DNA of 64,000 nucleotides from Sporopachydermia quercuum (Eukaryota > Ascomycota > Sporopachydermiomycetes > Sporopachydermiales > Sporopachydermiaceae). Shown one piece after another: positions 52,133 through 62,759 of this stretch (positions are counted from its first letter, which is position 1; every line of letters begins with the position of its first letter). The stretch covers positions 434,001-498,000 of the forward strand of contig BCGN01000009.1 of assembly GCA_001599295.1 (NCBI GenBank), written 5' to 3'. The notes below the pieces were generated by a model. The model did no database searches, was not told the DNA's origin, and worked only from the letters and a program-made list of their open reading frames with translations. A program made the translations under genes and the position numbers.

Positions 52133-53538
52133 CACACCAAAAAGTCCTGGAGATCCATGTCATCGCTGGTCCAATATATCTCATGATAGAAAGGGTTATT
52201 TTCTTCTTCATACTTCTTTTTCTTCAGGGTCACAGCTACTCCAGTGATATTGCAGGGACACCATTCGTTCTTTCTGGCGTAGTTTGAGGCGTCAACCAAC
52301 GTGGAAGATATCAAATCAACAAACCCACCAAATCGTCTTCTTTCAAATGGCTTCTCTAATGTTTTCGCATCAACGCCCAAAAACCGTTTAGCAGCTTTCC
52401 CTTGAAATTTGATCACCAGCATATTGTCGTTCTCCTGGAAATCTTCTGGGTCCATCCGTAATAGCAACGGCTGTAAAGCATCTCTTACTACAACGCTGAA
52501 GCTCAGTTCTCCGTTTGCTATCCAGTCTGCTGGATCAGAAGGAATAAACTTCACAATTGATACAACAACATTATGCAGGCTGCCCACTTCAGCATCACGA
52601 ATTGATGCTACTGTAGGTTTCGTGTCTATGTTTGTTGCAAGAGTCTTGCTTCTTCGTTTAACTTTAGTGATGGTTGATGTGAGATCCAGTTCAGCTCTAT
52701 TGCGCTTCGATTCAATGTTCACCGGCTGAAGAACTTCTCTCTTGGTTATTATTGATTTCCTATCAACCGGTTCAGCCGGTCTTGAGAATACTGGTTCTTC
52801 TGTCTTGACTACACTCAAATTGCCGTTTGCTGCGGTTCTCGCGATGGCCGCACTAGTACTAGAGATGACTTGTGAAGAACTGGCCACAGACAAGGCTTCC
52901 GATCCTGGGTTTATACTAGACAATTCTCTTTCTAAATAGTCTTGTAGATTGTCTTGCATATTTGAGTTATTAAAGAAATACTCGGCCCTTTTTTTGAATA
53001 AGGTGATACTCTGTGGTGCAGATAACGGTAGTATTTTTATGCTGGTAAATACTTTTCCTTCTAATTTGCCTCGAAACTCGTTCTTTTCATAAACACATTC
53101 AATGGGAATGAATGGAAACTCGTTGTTGATATTCTGGGTGAAAATCATACTGCTTGTTGAGGGATTCAACTGTTTTAAACGTTCTGCGGAACTCAAATGT
53201 TCGTTACCTTCAAACAAAGCCATAAACTGTTGGTACACTCTGCGTTGCACTTGCAAACAAAGACAGTTCTGATCGCTGTAATCAGCAAAAAGAATACCAT
53301 CTTGATTATATTCTAAGGCCAAACGATGTGAGACTCTTCTAGTAGACGTTGGTTTCATCTCAGAGTAATCAGTTATCCAAATCTCTGCTGGACGACGCGG
53401 TTGGTCGTTCCAAGAGTAAATAGCAACAACATGAGCGAAAACACGTACTGATTGCCTATTTTCAAACTGCTCAGTATCTTTGAGCTCAATTGTAGGTATT
53501 GGCATTGCTGATTTATTAAATGATGAGTAATATTTCAT
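52126..53538 (-). CDS. CDC13: Short-form Cdc13-like telomere end-binding protein
   Basis: 470 aa from the ATG at 53538. Residues about 12-180 resemble the Cdc13 DNA-binding OB fold: PIPTIEL, VRVFAHVVAIYSW, EIWITDYSE, HRLALEYNQDG, then ECVYEKNEFRGKLEGKVFTSIKILPLSAPQS against the S. cerevisiae stretch with MYNGKLNAIVRECEPVPHSQ. A Ser/Ala-rich linker follows, and a second OB-like region (about 325-465) could match OB4. The large N-terminal OB1/OB2 part of S. cerevisiae Cdc13 is missing, as in the small Candida-type Cdc13 proteins. Cdc13 binds the single-stranded telomere end with Stn1 and Ten1. Similarity is distant; a Pot1-like OB protein is the alternative. The frame stays open upstream to about 53605 behind a possible acceptor (ATTAG), so another exon may exist. 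Confidence 0.6.
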   Translation of the reverse strand: MKYYSSFNKSAMPIPTIELKDTEQFENRQSVRVFAHVVAIYSWNDQPRRPAEIWITDYSEMKPTSTRRVSHRLALEYNQDGILFADYSDQNCLCLQVQRRVYQQFMALFEGNEHLSSAERLKQLNPSTSSMIFTQNINNEFPFIPIECVYEKNEFRGKLEGKVFTSIKILPLSAPQSITLFKKRAEYFFNNSNMQDNLQDYLERELSSINPGSEALSVASSSQVISSTSAAIARTAANGNLSVVKTEEPVFSRPAEPVDRKSIITKREVLQPVNIESKRNRAELDLTSTITKVKRRSKTLATNIDTKPTVASIRDAEVGSLHNVVVSIVKFIPSDPADWIANGELSFSVVVRDALQPLLLRMDPEDFQENDNMLVIKFQGKAAKRFLGVDAKTLEKPFERRRFGGFVDLISSTLVDASNYARKNEWCPCNITGVAVTLKKKKYEEENNPFYHEIYWTSDDMDLQDFLVCQ

Positions 53539-56500
53539 CGGCTCGATGATAGGGATCGTACATCCATTGGGACCGCGTGAACAGTCGATGATGTCTGGTC
53601 TAATTGTTTGCTTGAGTTATAACAATAACGTGTAGAAAGGAAAAGATGATAAGGTTCGAAATTCTAGCATATACACTGCATAAGGTTTGAATTAGGAACG
53701 GATTCTGGAAGAGAGTAAAGCTATTTAGGGCTGAGGTTGTGATTAGGATAATGCAAATGCTAGGGAAAAAAATTGAATAATATAATGTATAAAGAGATAA
53801 AATTAGATTGTGAGTAAACTAAAAAGTGTCTTTCTACTGAGCGAATATGAGAGTTGAGATTCAGTTTTCGTGTCAATTGCCTCTCTCAATTATAATACTG
53901 ACATCCCGGAGAAGATATTATTGTCTGAATCGGAGAAGCTATTAATTCAGGTACCATGACCCAAAATGTGTGCTTGAATTGATCCCAATAGGGTTAGTAC
54001 GAACAGAAGATTTGTGAGATGAGACATGAAGGCATGACATGACACGACGGGGTTATGAGAGCCTAATATGATGACTGAAAAGAAATCAGCCGTCGTTGTC
54101 AAAATGATACAATTTGAGAAATTGAGAGCTGCTTTCTTAGTTTGAGAAGTACTTTGTAAGTTGCTAGTGCTTGTTCAGGCGTTTACTCCCTGCACATCTC
54201 TCTTTTGAAAGCTGTATGGATGGTGTTCACTTACATAAAACTGACATAGACATAAGCGAAATAACTTGGGAAAAATCATTCTTTCAGACCCTTGGTCCCT
54301 TGGTACATTGACAAACTTTCAACTTCTTTGTTTCATCAAGTTGCATTTGTTTCAATAGAATATTGTTTCATGATTTTTTTGAAATCATTCAAAAAAAAAT
54401 AATGATATTCGACTTCTCTTAATTGATTCTCTAAAGTTTTTGAAAGAAAAAGAAATGACTTCTCGAACAGTTTCCTAACTCATTGACTCTTCGCTATGAA
54501 TGATGCTTCCCCACAATACGACCAAACAATGGGTGGGGTATGAGGATTGTGTGGGGTCTCAAAATATGCAGGCGCTTCCCTTGAGACCAGGCGACGTCAA
54601 AAATGAGATTTGTTGTTAATCGAGTATTAGTTTAATCTTATCGGTGCTATAAAATTTACTTGGGACAACAATAAGGACGCATTTGGAATAAGTCTGTAAC
54701 GAAAGCGTTGCTAAATCTTGGTGTTCAAAGAAACATACTAGATATATGAACAACGAGCGAGGCATTCAATGTAATAGGACTTGCCATATTACAAAATACT
54801 TACAACATGGGTATTTCCAGCGAGGCTCACCGTCTTTATTAGTTTTCTACCTTGCTAACCGTGTCGTCTTGACTGTTGATAAGCTCTTACTCTCCAAGTT
54901 CCATTGATATATAAGCAGAGACTATATATATGTATTGGAATAGTGTCTATTGTTTTCTTCAAAATAGAACTAGTGCCATCGTCATCATTGACTCTGTTTT
55001 ACTATCAATTATTATAAATTCTCTTGGACATGTCGATCAATTGTCTCAATTGTAAATTCACTGACGTGCCATATTTAGTATTACCTATCATCCAATTCAA
55101 CCATACTATGAAAACAACTAACTCCAGCCATTACGATTGTTCATTTCCTTACTCGGCAATCATTATAATGAAAGAAAATGATGGATAAAAAATAAAAGAA
55201 AATGTGAGCAGATTGTCTGCTATGCAATACTTAAAGAAACAAAGAGGAGAAAATTAACCTCAAGCTATATTGTACATTTTCTTCTCTTTAAGTCACTAGT
55301 GCCCTGTGTTATTGGACAAAAAAAGTATTAATTTTCTTCAAAAGAATTATCTTTCAATTTATCATCATTTACTATACGAAGTTCAAGTACAAGTCGGTAA
55401 TTAGTTGATTCAATCTTCGTAAATATACTCATATATGGGTATATTGATCCAAGTACCCTGTGATTACGTCATGCGTGAGAAGATTCAATTCAGTCCTCCA
55501 TCAATACTAATGTGTCAAATGTGTAAGAACAATGGTATGTAATACCAAATATATTTGTTTGCTATGTAATTGTGAGCGTCTAATTGCCACTACAGTGTAA
55601 TCATGTTAAAGAGCGAGAATTTTCTATGAATGTATACTCTTTCCTTTCTATGAGTTCTTTTTTTCGATGATATGGGTATAATTCAGTCGTAGACCCTTTG
55701 CCATTACTAGGGCTAACTCCTTTTAAAACCCAGCCGTTTCGAAGGCCCTTTTCATTTCAAACTACTTGACGCTTTATGTGACCAAAGAAGAAAGGACAAT
55801 TGTATCTTGAAAATGACAGCATGACCTGACAAGCATGATGAATGCATTCCACTTCATCGCAGAAACCAATGAGTCCAATCTATACTTCTTTTCTCCCAAC
55901 AAACTTATAATAGTATGTGTCCACTTATAGTATTCCAACACTATTATTCTTACCCTCATTTTTCTTTTAAATCCCTCCATACAATAACTTCGCTCTTCAT
56001 GGCTAACTCCATTCTTCGTCTTCATTTACCCGACTCTTTGTGTCACACCCTCTATTTGCTTGTCACAACCGCCCCCTGACATGAACCATTCTCTCCCATT
56101 ACCATCCAAAACTTAACCTTCCTTTAATGGTTACCATCATTATTTTGCGTCTGTCATTGAAGCAAACTGAAGTCTCACTGGCCATTGGCATCATTATTAC
56201 AGTCTCTAAAGAGAATGTCAATCAATATTGACATCAAGGGCGAAGCATTCCATATAANAATCCGTCATCGAAGTTTTAAATTTGATAATCCAAACAGCAT
56301 CAATATTTATTTCAGTATCAGTATTGTTTTGAGATCTCGAAGTAAGAAACCAAACCAAACCAAAGAGCAAAGTGTCGGGTTCTAGTAAAGAGAACAGCCA
56401 AAGGTCAATCAACAACCTATTATACGACTGAGATTTATATTCAAATTGGTTTGAATGAGTCTCCAAAGCATAAAATATATTGAAATTCTGTAACATAATT

Positions 56501-56975
56501 CATTTTCTTTGAGAAAGTAAAAGGAACCAGAAGGGGGTAAACAGAGATAATCGAAGAGCTCGGTGTGATAGAGTAGAGGCGACAGAATTGTTTTTGACAG
56601 TATCATCGTTGTTCATTTTTTCTTGTTGTCGCTATAGGGACTCAACTATATTGGTTGTTTATTGAATCGTGGAATTCTTTATGTTATCTGCTTGTGGAAA
56701 GTATTTTATTCAATCAGTCAATCGAATAAGTGAAGCTTTCTTAAATATAAATCATTGCCACAACTGTTATCAATCGCCAATCAATCAACCATATTAAGTT
56801 GAATCTATTTGACAAAAAAATATTAAATATTTTCATCAAAAGAAAAGGCATACTCTCTACCGAGATCAATCTAAAAGATATCCTATCATTCATCATAAAC
56901 ATTCGTATCTGACTACTTTACAGCTACTGCAATAGCTCGTCATATTCAGTTCCAAAAGCATAAATCTAACCAAGA
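53539..56975. other. Long divergent region CDC13-like / RIM11
   Basis: 3.4 kb, the longest gap in the window. Frames at 55774-56025, 56185-56385, 56218-56496 and 56409-56606 have no recognised similarity. I searched by eye for an upstream exon of the CDC13-like gene; one candidate near 54737-54790 ends in the wrong phase. No tRNA seen. Confidence 0.5.
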
Positions 56976-58142
56976 ATGTCATCCGGAACATCAGCTACAT
57001 CTGACTTGGTTACAGAGACTGTTCAAGATGGCCGAACAGGAGAATCAAAAACCTTGACATATACACAATGTAAAATGGCCGGTCATGGATCGTTTGGTGT
57101 CGTTTTCCAAACAAAATTAAGTCCATCTGGTGAAGACGCAGCAATAAAAAGAGTTCTGCAAGATCGAAGGTTCAAAAACAGAGAGCTACAAATAATGAGA
57201 TTAGTTCATCATCCCAATATTGTGGATTTAAAAGCTTACTTCTACTCGACTACTGAGAAAGATGAAGTATACTTGAATTTAGTAATGGAATACGTACCCG
57301 AAACAGTCTATAGAGCTTCGCACTANTTCACTCGACAAAAGATGACAATGCCAATATTAGAGGTGAAACTTTACACTTATCAACTATTAAGATCCTTAGC
57401 ATATATTCACTCTCAAGGGATTTGTCATCGTGACATAAAACCTCAGAATCTTTTGTTAGATCCAAGAACAGGAGTTTTGAAATTATGTGATTTTGGGTCA
57501 GCTAAAGTGTTGATACCAACTGAACCAAACGTTTCATATATATGCTCTAGATACTACAGAGCTCCTGAGTTGATATTTGGTGCTACTAATTATACTACTA
57601 AGATTGATGTATGGTCAGCTGGTTGTGTAATGGCAGAACTAATGCTTGGTCAACCTTTATTCCCTGGAGAGTCTGGTATTGATCAGTTGGTTGAGATCAT
57701 CAAGGTGTTGGGAACACCAACCAAAGACCAGATCAAAACAATGAATCCTAACTATATGGATCATAAATTCCCCCAAATCAAAGCGTTACCTTTCTCTAAA
57801 GTATTCAGAAAAGGACCAGGTGATGCTNTTGATATCATTGGTGAAATTCTAGAGTATTCACCTGGTGTTCGTATTTCTGCCATCAATGCTATGTCACATC
57901 CATTTTTTGATGAATTAAGAGATCCTGATACAAAATTAACTGATTCAAGAGATCCTAATGGCCCACCAAAGGATTTACCTCCATTGTTTAATTTTTCTCA
58001 ACACGAATTAAGTATTGCTCCTGAACTGAATAATGTTTTAATTCCTCCTCATGCAAGAAGCTCTATTGAGCAGTCATTGAATATTAAATGGGATTCATTT
58101 GTTCCTATCCCACAAGATGAATTAAGAGTAACATTAGACTAG
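56976..58142 (+). CDS. RIM11: GSK-3 family protein kinase (Rim11 type)
   Basis: 388 aa. Kinase landmarks: [12 protein letters not shown] (glycine loop), [20 protein letters not shown] (Lys and Glu), [12 protein letters not shown] (catalytic loop), KLCDFGSAK (DFG) and [22 protein letters not shown], with the activating tyrosine of GSK-3. [10 protein letters not shown] and the VFRKGPGDA region follow, then a short C-terminal extension. S. cerevisiae has four GSK-3 kinases (Rim11, Mrk1, Mck1, Ygk3). The CIN4 and PSO2 neighbours match the Rim11 neighbourhood, so I use that name. Rim11 phosphorylates Ume6 and Ime1 at meiotic entry; a single ancestral GSK-3 would have wider roles. The N at 57326 lies in a TAN codon, read here as Tyr. 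Confidence 0.95.
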   Translation: MSSGTSATSDLVTETVQDGRTGESKTLTYTQCKMAGHGSFGVVFQTKLSPSGEDAAIKRVLQDRRFKNRELQIMRLVHHPNIVDLKAYFYSTTEKDEVYLNLVMEYVPETVYRASHXFTRQKMTMPILEVKLYTYQLLRSLAYIHSQGICHRDIKPQNLLLDPRTGVLKLCDFGSAKVLIPTEPNVSYICSRYYRAPELIFGATNYTTKIDVWSAGCVMAELMLGQPLFPGESGIDQLVEIIKVLGTPTKDQIKTMNPNYMDHKFPQIKALPFSKVFRKGPGDAXDIIGEILEYSPGVRISAINAMSHPFFDELRDPDTKLTDSRDPNGPPKDLPPLFNFSQHELSIAPELNNVLIPPHARSSIEQSLNIKWDSFVPIPQDELRVTLD

Positions 58143-59029
58143 ATGTGCGTGTGTGTTAATTGGAGTCAAGATATTTATTCTATTGTTATATTTCATGTCA
58201 AACTAAACTACTTTAATGTTACAATTGTTATATGATTATTTTGTATTGATTAGATGAGTTAGTCAATTCTCCCGCGTGAAATAAAGGTAGATTGAAGTTA
58301 TAGTATTCTTAGAGAATAAAGGTGAATGTGGAACACTATCAAAACGCACACAATTATCTCTATTATCATAGCTTTAATGTGTGTGCTATTTGCTACTACT
58401 ATTATTTTTTTGTATTTCTTATTCCTTATTTGAATCAATCTTTTGTTTATTATCCTTAGTGTTTATGATTATTATAATTCTTATCATTCTATCCTTATCA
58501 CTTTGTTTATCTTTCAATGTTTTCCGATTTCTTATTTGTCTTTTTTCTGGGTTGACGAAACGCGGTAAATAGGGTATAACCAGCATAAACGATCCTTTAT
58601 GAATTTTATTTCTTCATTCACTTTATTAACATTTTCGCATGTATTGTGAGATTGATTTTTGCCAATCAATGCCAATAGTTGTTTTTCTTTGGATTCCATC
58701 TTATCTTGCATGATTATTGTATTTTGAATCTCATCAAAAACTCCCTTTTTTTTGGTTTATTTCTTTATTTCATCATTTTTCTTGCTTTCTCTTTAGTTTT
58801 CATTATTCCAAAGCTTCAAACTTACTAACTCATAATGATGCCTTTTCTATTGACACATACTCCTTCTAATTTCTCTACTTTTCCTTCCAAACATTTGTTT
58901 GGTATTTTGTACAGGCCTTGCGTTTCAAAGTGTCATTATATGTGAAAATCTAGATGTTCTTCTGATGATAATCATCCTTTTGCATAGGCGTTATCAAATA
59001 GCATGAAGCATTGTCATGAATAGTTCCAT
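58143..59029. other. Convergent spacer RIM11 / CIN4
   Basis: About 890 AT-rich bases. The frame 58381-58572 is a poly-hydrophobic, T-rich artefact. Nothing else seen. Confidence 0.6.
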
Positions 59030-59777
59030 TCACTCTAAAGCATATAACCGTTTCTTCACGTCATTGACAATCCATTCAAAGGCATACTTGACTCCCTCTC
59101 CTGTATAAGCACTAGAAGCCAACACTGTAGCTTCGTGACCATTAATTGATGGCAAATGCTTCTTCACAATATTTATTACACCTTCCTTATGTTCAACAAG
59201 ATCTATTTTATTCACAAGGACTAATAAACATGCGCCTTGTAGCCGTTCTTCTAGTAGCACTTGTTTCAACTCTTTAGTGCACTCATCCAACCTTTCCAAA
59301 GCGCTAGCGTCCACTACCCAAATCAAAGCGTCTGTTCGTTCGAAATAGTTATACCAAAAAGGTCTTAGAGTATCTTGCCCGCCAACGTCCCAGATAGTTA
59401 GCCTGAAGCCTTTGAAGGATACTGTTTGAATGTTGAATCCTAATGTTGGTGTTACTTCATGTACGTCTTGTTGTTGTAGTGATCTGATAAGTGTAGTTTT
59501 CCCAGAATTGTCTAAACCGCTGTAAGAAAAGAAAAAAATGTTAGTCGTTGGTTATGAGCATTCATAATTAAACATGATATCATTGGGGTCATTTGTTTTC
59601 GAGTGAATTATGCATTGATAGAACAATTGATATGTTATGAGGACCTTCATAAGTAAAGTATATTGATAGATATGTGCTATAGAATAATGAATGCGTCAAT
59701 CAATGTACTTACAGCATCAGACATCTGATCTCACGATCTTTCAGTTTCTGTTTCCGAATCACTGATAGAAGGCCCAT
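59030..59777 (-). CDS. CIN4: ARF-like GTPase Cin4 (Arl2), two exons
   Basis: Exon 1 is 59777-59713 (MGLLSVIRKQKLKDREIRCLM plus two bases), exon 2 is 59519-59030, giving 184 aa, the standard Arl2 length. The 193-nt intron has donor GTAAGT, branch GACTAAC and a T-rich tract before the AG. Splicing rebuilds GLDNSGKTTL (P loop). VTPTLGFNIQTV (switch I), WDVGGQDTLRPFWYNYF (switch II, typical of Arl2), VNKIDLV and SSAYTGEGV complete the GTPase fold. Gly2 is present. Arl2/Cin4 works with tubulin cofactors (Cin1/TBCD, Cin2) in tubulin folding. It lies between the GSK-3 and PSO2 genes, as in S. cerevisiae (YMR138W). Confidence 0.95.
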
Positions 59778-60765
59778 TTATTAATAGTAGACACTGGTTC
59801 AAATACGTTGAAATAATTGCTTCCCAGTAGTTCCTTCCCTGAAATATTTTGTTCATTCTTTGTTGAAGCGGTAATACATGAATGCGCAAAGAAGAAAGGA
59901 TAAGCAAGAGGTGATGAACTGCATTTATATGTACGATTATGTGGTGATAATGATGGATGCATAAGTGTGCAGGCTTATGCATCATTGAAAATAATGACGT
60001 GATTAGATAATCAAAACCAGGAGTGAAATATTGATTGATATCTGCAAAGAATAGAGTGAAGTAGTGGTTTATTGGATTTGATAGAAGTTGTTATGAAATC
60101 ATTGTTATAAAATAAAAATAAAATAAAATAGAATAGGGTAGGAAAGAGATGACAGGATACGTACTGAAATGCTTATCACAGAATGCTCAGCTTATAGTTT
60201 CTTTCGGTTTAGTATGTTTACTCCAGCACATACGAACTTCCAATAATAATCAATCTTTACTGTCTTTTCATTTGAGAACCTCTAAAAAATCTTCAAACAT
60301 TACTATAAAATCTAGAGATTGCATTTGTTGTAATTTGCTTCCATTATAATATCTTCAGCTTGTGCATATATTCCAATGCTCTCTACAATAATCTGAATAA
60401 GATGGATTATATGCACGATTATGTAGTCTGTGTAACCATTATTCTAAACCTTCTTTCTTATCATGTACTTGTATTGCCATCATATTTCATTTATAGAAAA
60501 CTTATCTAATTCTGTTCATCGATTATTGATGTAGTAAATGATTTATACATTGATGATGAATGCAACAAAAGGGAAAGAGAAAAAAGCTTTATGGAATCGA
60601 AAGTCACACCAGTGTTTATTATATTGTAGCTAGGTCGAAGTAGATGCATAGAACTGGTAACATTATTGGTATTCTCTATCAATAAGCATTACAATAGATA
60701 CCCGACAGCCAAGGTTCATCTACATTATATATTATCAAGACATGATGATGACATGTTAGTGAAAA
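59778..60765. other. Divergent promoter region CIN4 / PSO2
   Basis: About 990 AT-rich bases; a frame at 60149-60349 has no similarity. No RNA gene found. Confidence 0.6.
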
Positions 60766-62759
60766 ATGCAACCGCAAGGGAAAGGAAAGGGGAAAATATT
60801 GAAGAGAAAATCGTCTGATAGTAATTTTGGCTCGGGAATAATAGGCTACCTTGAGAGAAGGAAAAAACTACAGCAAGATACAATATGCTGTCCTGTTTGT
60901 GGAGAGGACATTACTCCGTTCACACTGAATGAACGAAATGTTCACGTAGATAACTGTTTGATTGGATCAACGTCCTCGTCAGTAACAGTGTCAGAACTCT
61001 CAACAGAGTATTTAGCAGAGTCGTCAGTGAAGTTGGAAAGAGATTCAGAGGCTATTCAGACAAGTTTTTCGTATGTGAAAGCTGAGGCCTATGTCGAGGA
61101 AAAAACAAACATAATCTTACCAAATTGTATTGTCAAAAAGGAGATAGAGTGGGACAATAAATTTCTTCTCGATAACACTGATACTGATACTGAATACAAC
61201 GATACTGAAGCAGAAAGCTTTAGTAAGGGGGAGCTTGACTTAGAAAGTATCAAAAGTGATGAAATTAAGCATGAAACTGAGAAATCAGTCACTACACCTT
61301 CCTTAAAGTCAAGGAATGGAAGATATGACAAGAAATATGTCCCTGATTTTAAAGTAGTACGTATGCACGAAAAATCCTTTGTAGTTGACTGCTTCAACAA
61401 AGGAAAGGTAGAATATTTAGATCATTACTACTTAAGCCATTTTCATGCAGATCATTACATGGGTTTAAGAAAATCCTGGAATCATGGTTATATCTATTGT
61501 TCACCCATCACAGCAAGATTAATACAGCAAGAACTTTGTGTTGAGCCTCATTATGTAGTGTGCTTGGAAGTTGGTGTGCCGCATATTGTAGATGAGATTG
61601 AAGTCACTTTATTTGATGCTAATCATTGTCCTGGTGCTGTTGTGTTTTTATACAAATATAAAGGACAGAGTGTTCTGCACACTGGTGATTTTAGAGCGTG
61701 TCCTGATCTTGTCACAAGTATCACTTGTCATATAGATCAATTGTATCTGGATACTACATACTTAGATCCAAAGTATGTCTTTCCTGCTCAAAAAAATGTA
61801 ATAGACACCTGTGGAGAATTTTTCGCTGGTCTGAACAACAGAGGTGATACAAAAGGTAAATCCAAGCAGGTTAGACTTATGGATTTGCTTCCATCGATGA
61901 GAAGAAAAAACTTAAAATGTAAAAATAGGTATTTGATTCTGGTTGGCTCTTATACCATAGGAAAAGAGAAATTAGCTATTGGAATAGCTAAAGCTATGGA
62001 AAGTAAGATTTTTTGTGAATGGCGGAAAAGAAAGATATTTAATGCAATAAATGATCCGGAAATCCTTAAACTTCTTACTGGTGATCCTAATGAAGCCTCN
62101 GTTCATATCGTTAGTATGAGAAACTTCAGCGAAAAGGTATTTATATTTGAATTGGGATTGAAGGGAAAAAGCACTGTTTTTGCACTTTTCTAGGGGTTGT
62201 GGTAAGATCTTTACTAACTATGATTTTAGGGTCTTGAAACTTATTACAAGAACCACGAAGAATATTTTACAAATGTTGTAGGTGTGCGTCCAACTGGATG
62301 GTCTTTTTCAAGTCAGGCGTACACTAAAAGTTTTGAGCCTTTAAACCAAAGTCGTTTTGAGATTGAGGATCTTAAAGCTCAAGAAAACGATTTGAAGGTT
62401 GTTCAATTATACAGTGTTCCCTATAGTGAGCATTCTAGTTTTAGAGATCTGCATTACTTCTGCACTTTATTAGACATAGGAGAAATTATCTCGACTGTTA
62501 AGTAAGTCGTTCTGAAAGAAAACGATCTAGGCTGGACAGTAATTCTTGGGTTTTTGTTGCAAATGTGTGTCATGAAGATATTTGACAATCCATTGTGAAT
62601 TAATTGTCCAAACTCGATTCCTTTGACTATTCAGTTTCACTAACTAATTTTTATAGTACCAACTCCTACAGAGGTGTTCAACTTGCTAAACACTGGTTTC
62701 AAAATTGGGAAATTATAAGAAATAATCCAAACAAAGTGGAAAGACTTGAAGATATGTGA
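60766..62759 (+). CDS. PSO2: DNA crosslink repair nuclease Pso2/Snm1, three exons
   Basis: Exons 60766-62136, 62230-62501 and 62657-62759 join to 581 aa. Introns of 93 and 155 nt have donors GTATTT (weak) and GTAAGT and branch sites TACTAAC and CACTAAC. An N-terminal zinc finger (CPVCGEDITPF...HVDNC) precedes an acidic linker, then the metallo-beta-lactamase domain with SHFHADHYMGL (HxHxDH), FDANHCPGAVVFLY, LHTGDFRAC and LDTTYLDPKY. The beta-CASP region LVGSYTIGKEKLAIGIAKAM, HIVSMRNFSEKG and YSVPYSEHSSFRDL follows. Pso2 is a 5' exonuclease needed for interstrand crosslink repair. Without removal of intron 1 the frame stops after VFALF and loses the last catalytic histidine region. N at 62100 is a third codon position. 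Confidence 0.95.

Noticed and set aside
53650-53670. AGGTTCGAAATTC as a tRNA B box
   Set aside because: No A box or cloverleaf around it on either strand.
54737-54790. Candidate first exon for the CDC13-like gene (MASPITLNASLVVHIS before GTATGT, reverse strand)
   Set aside because: The exon ends in phase 1, but the downstream acceptor needs phase 2.
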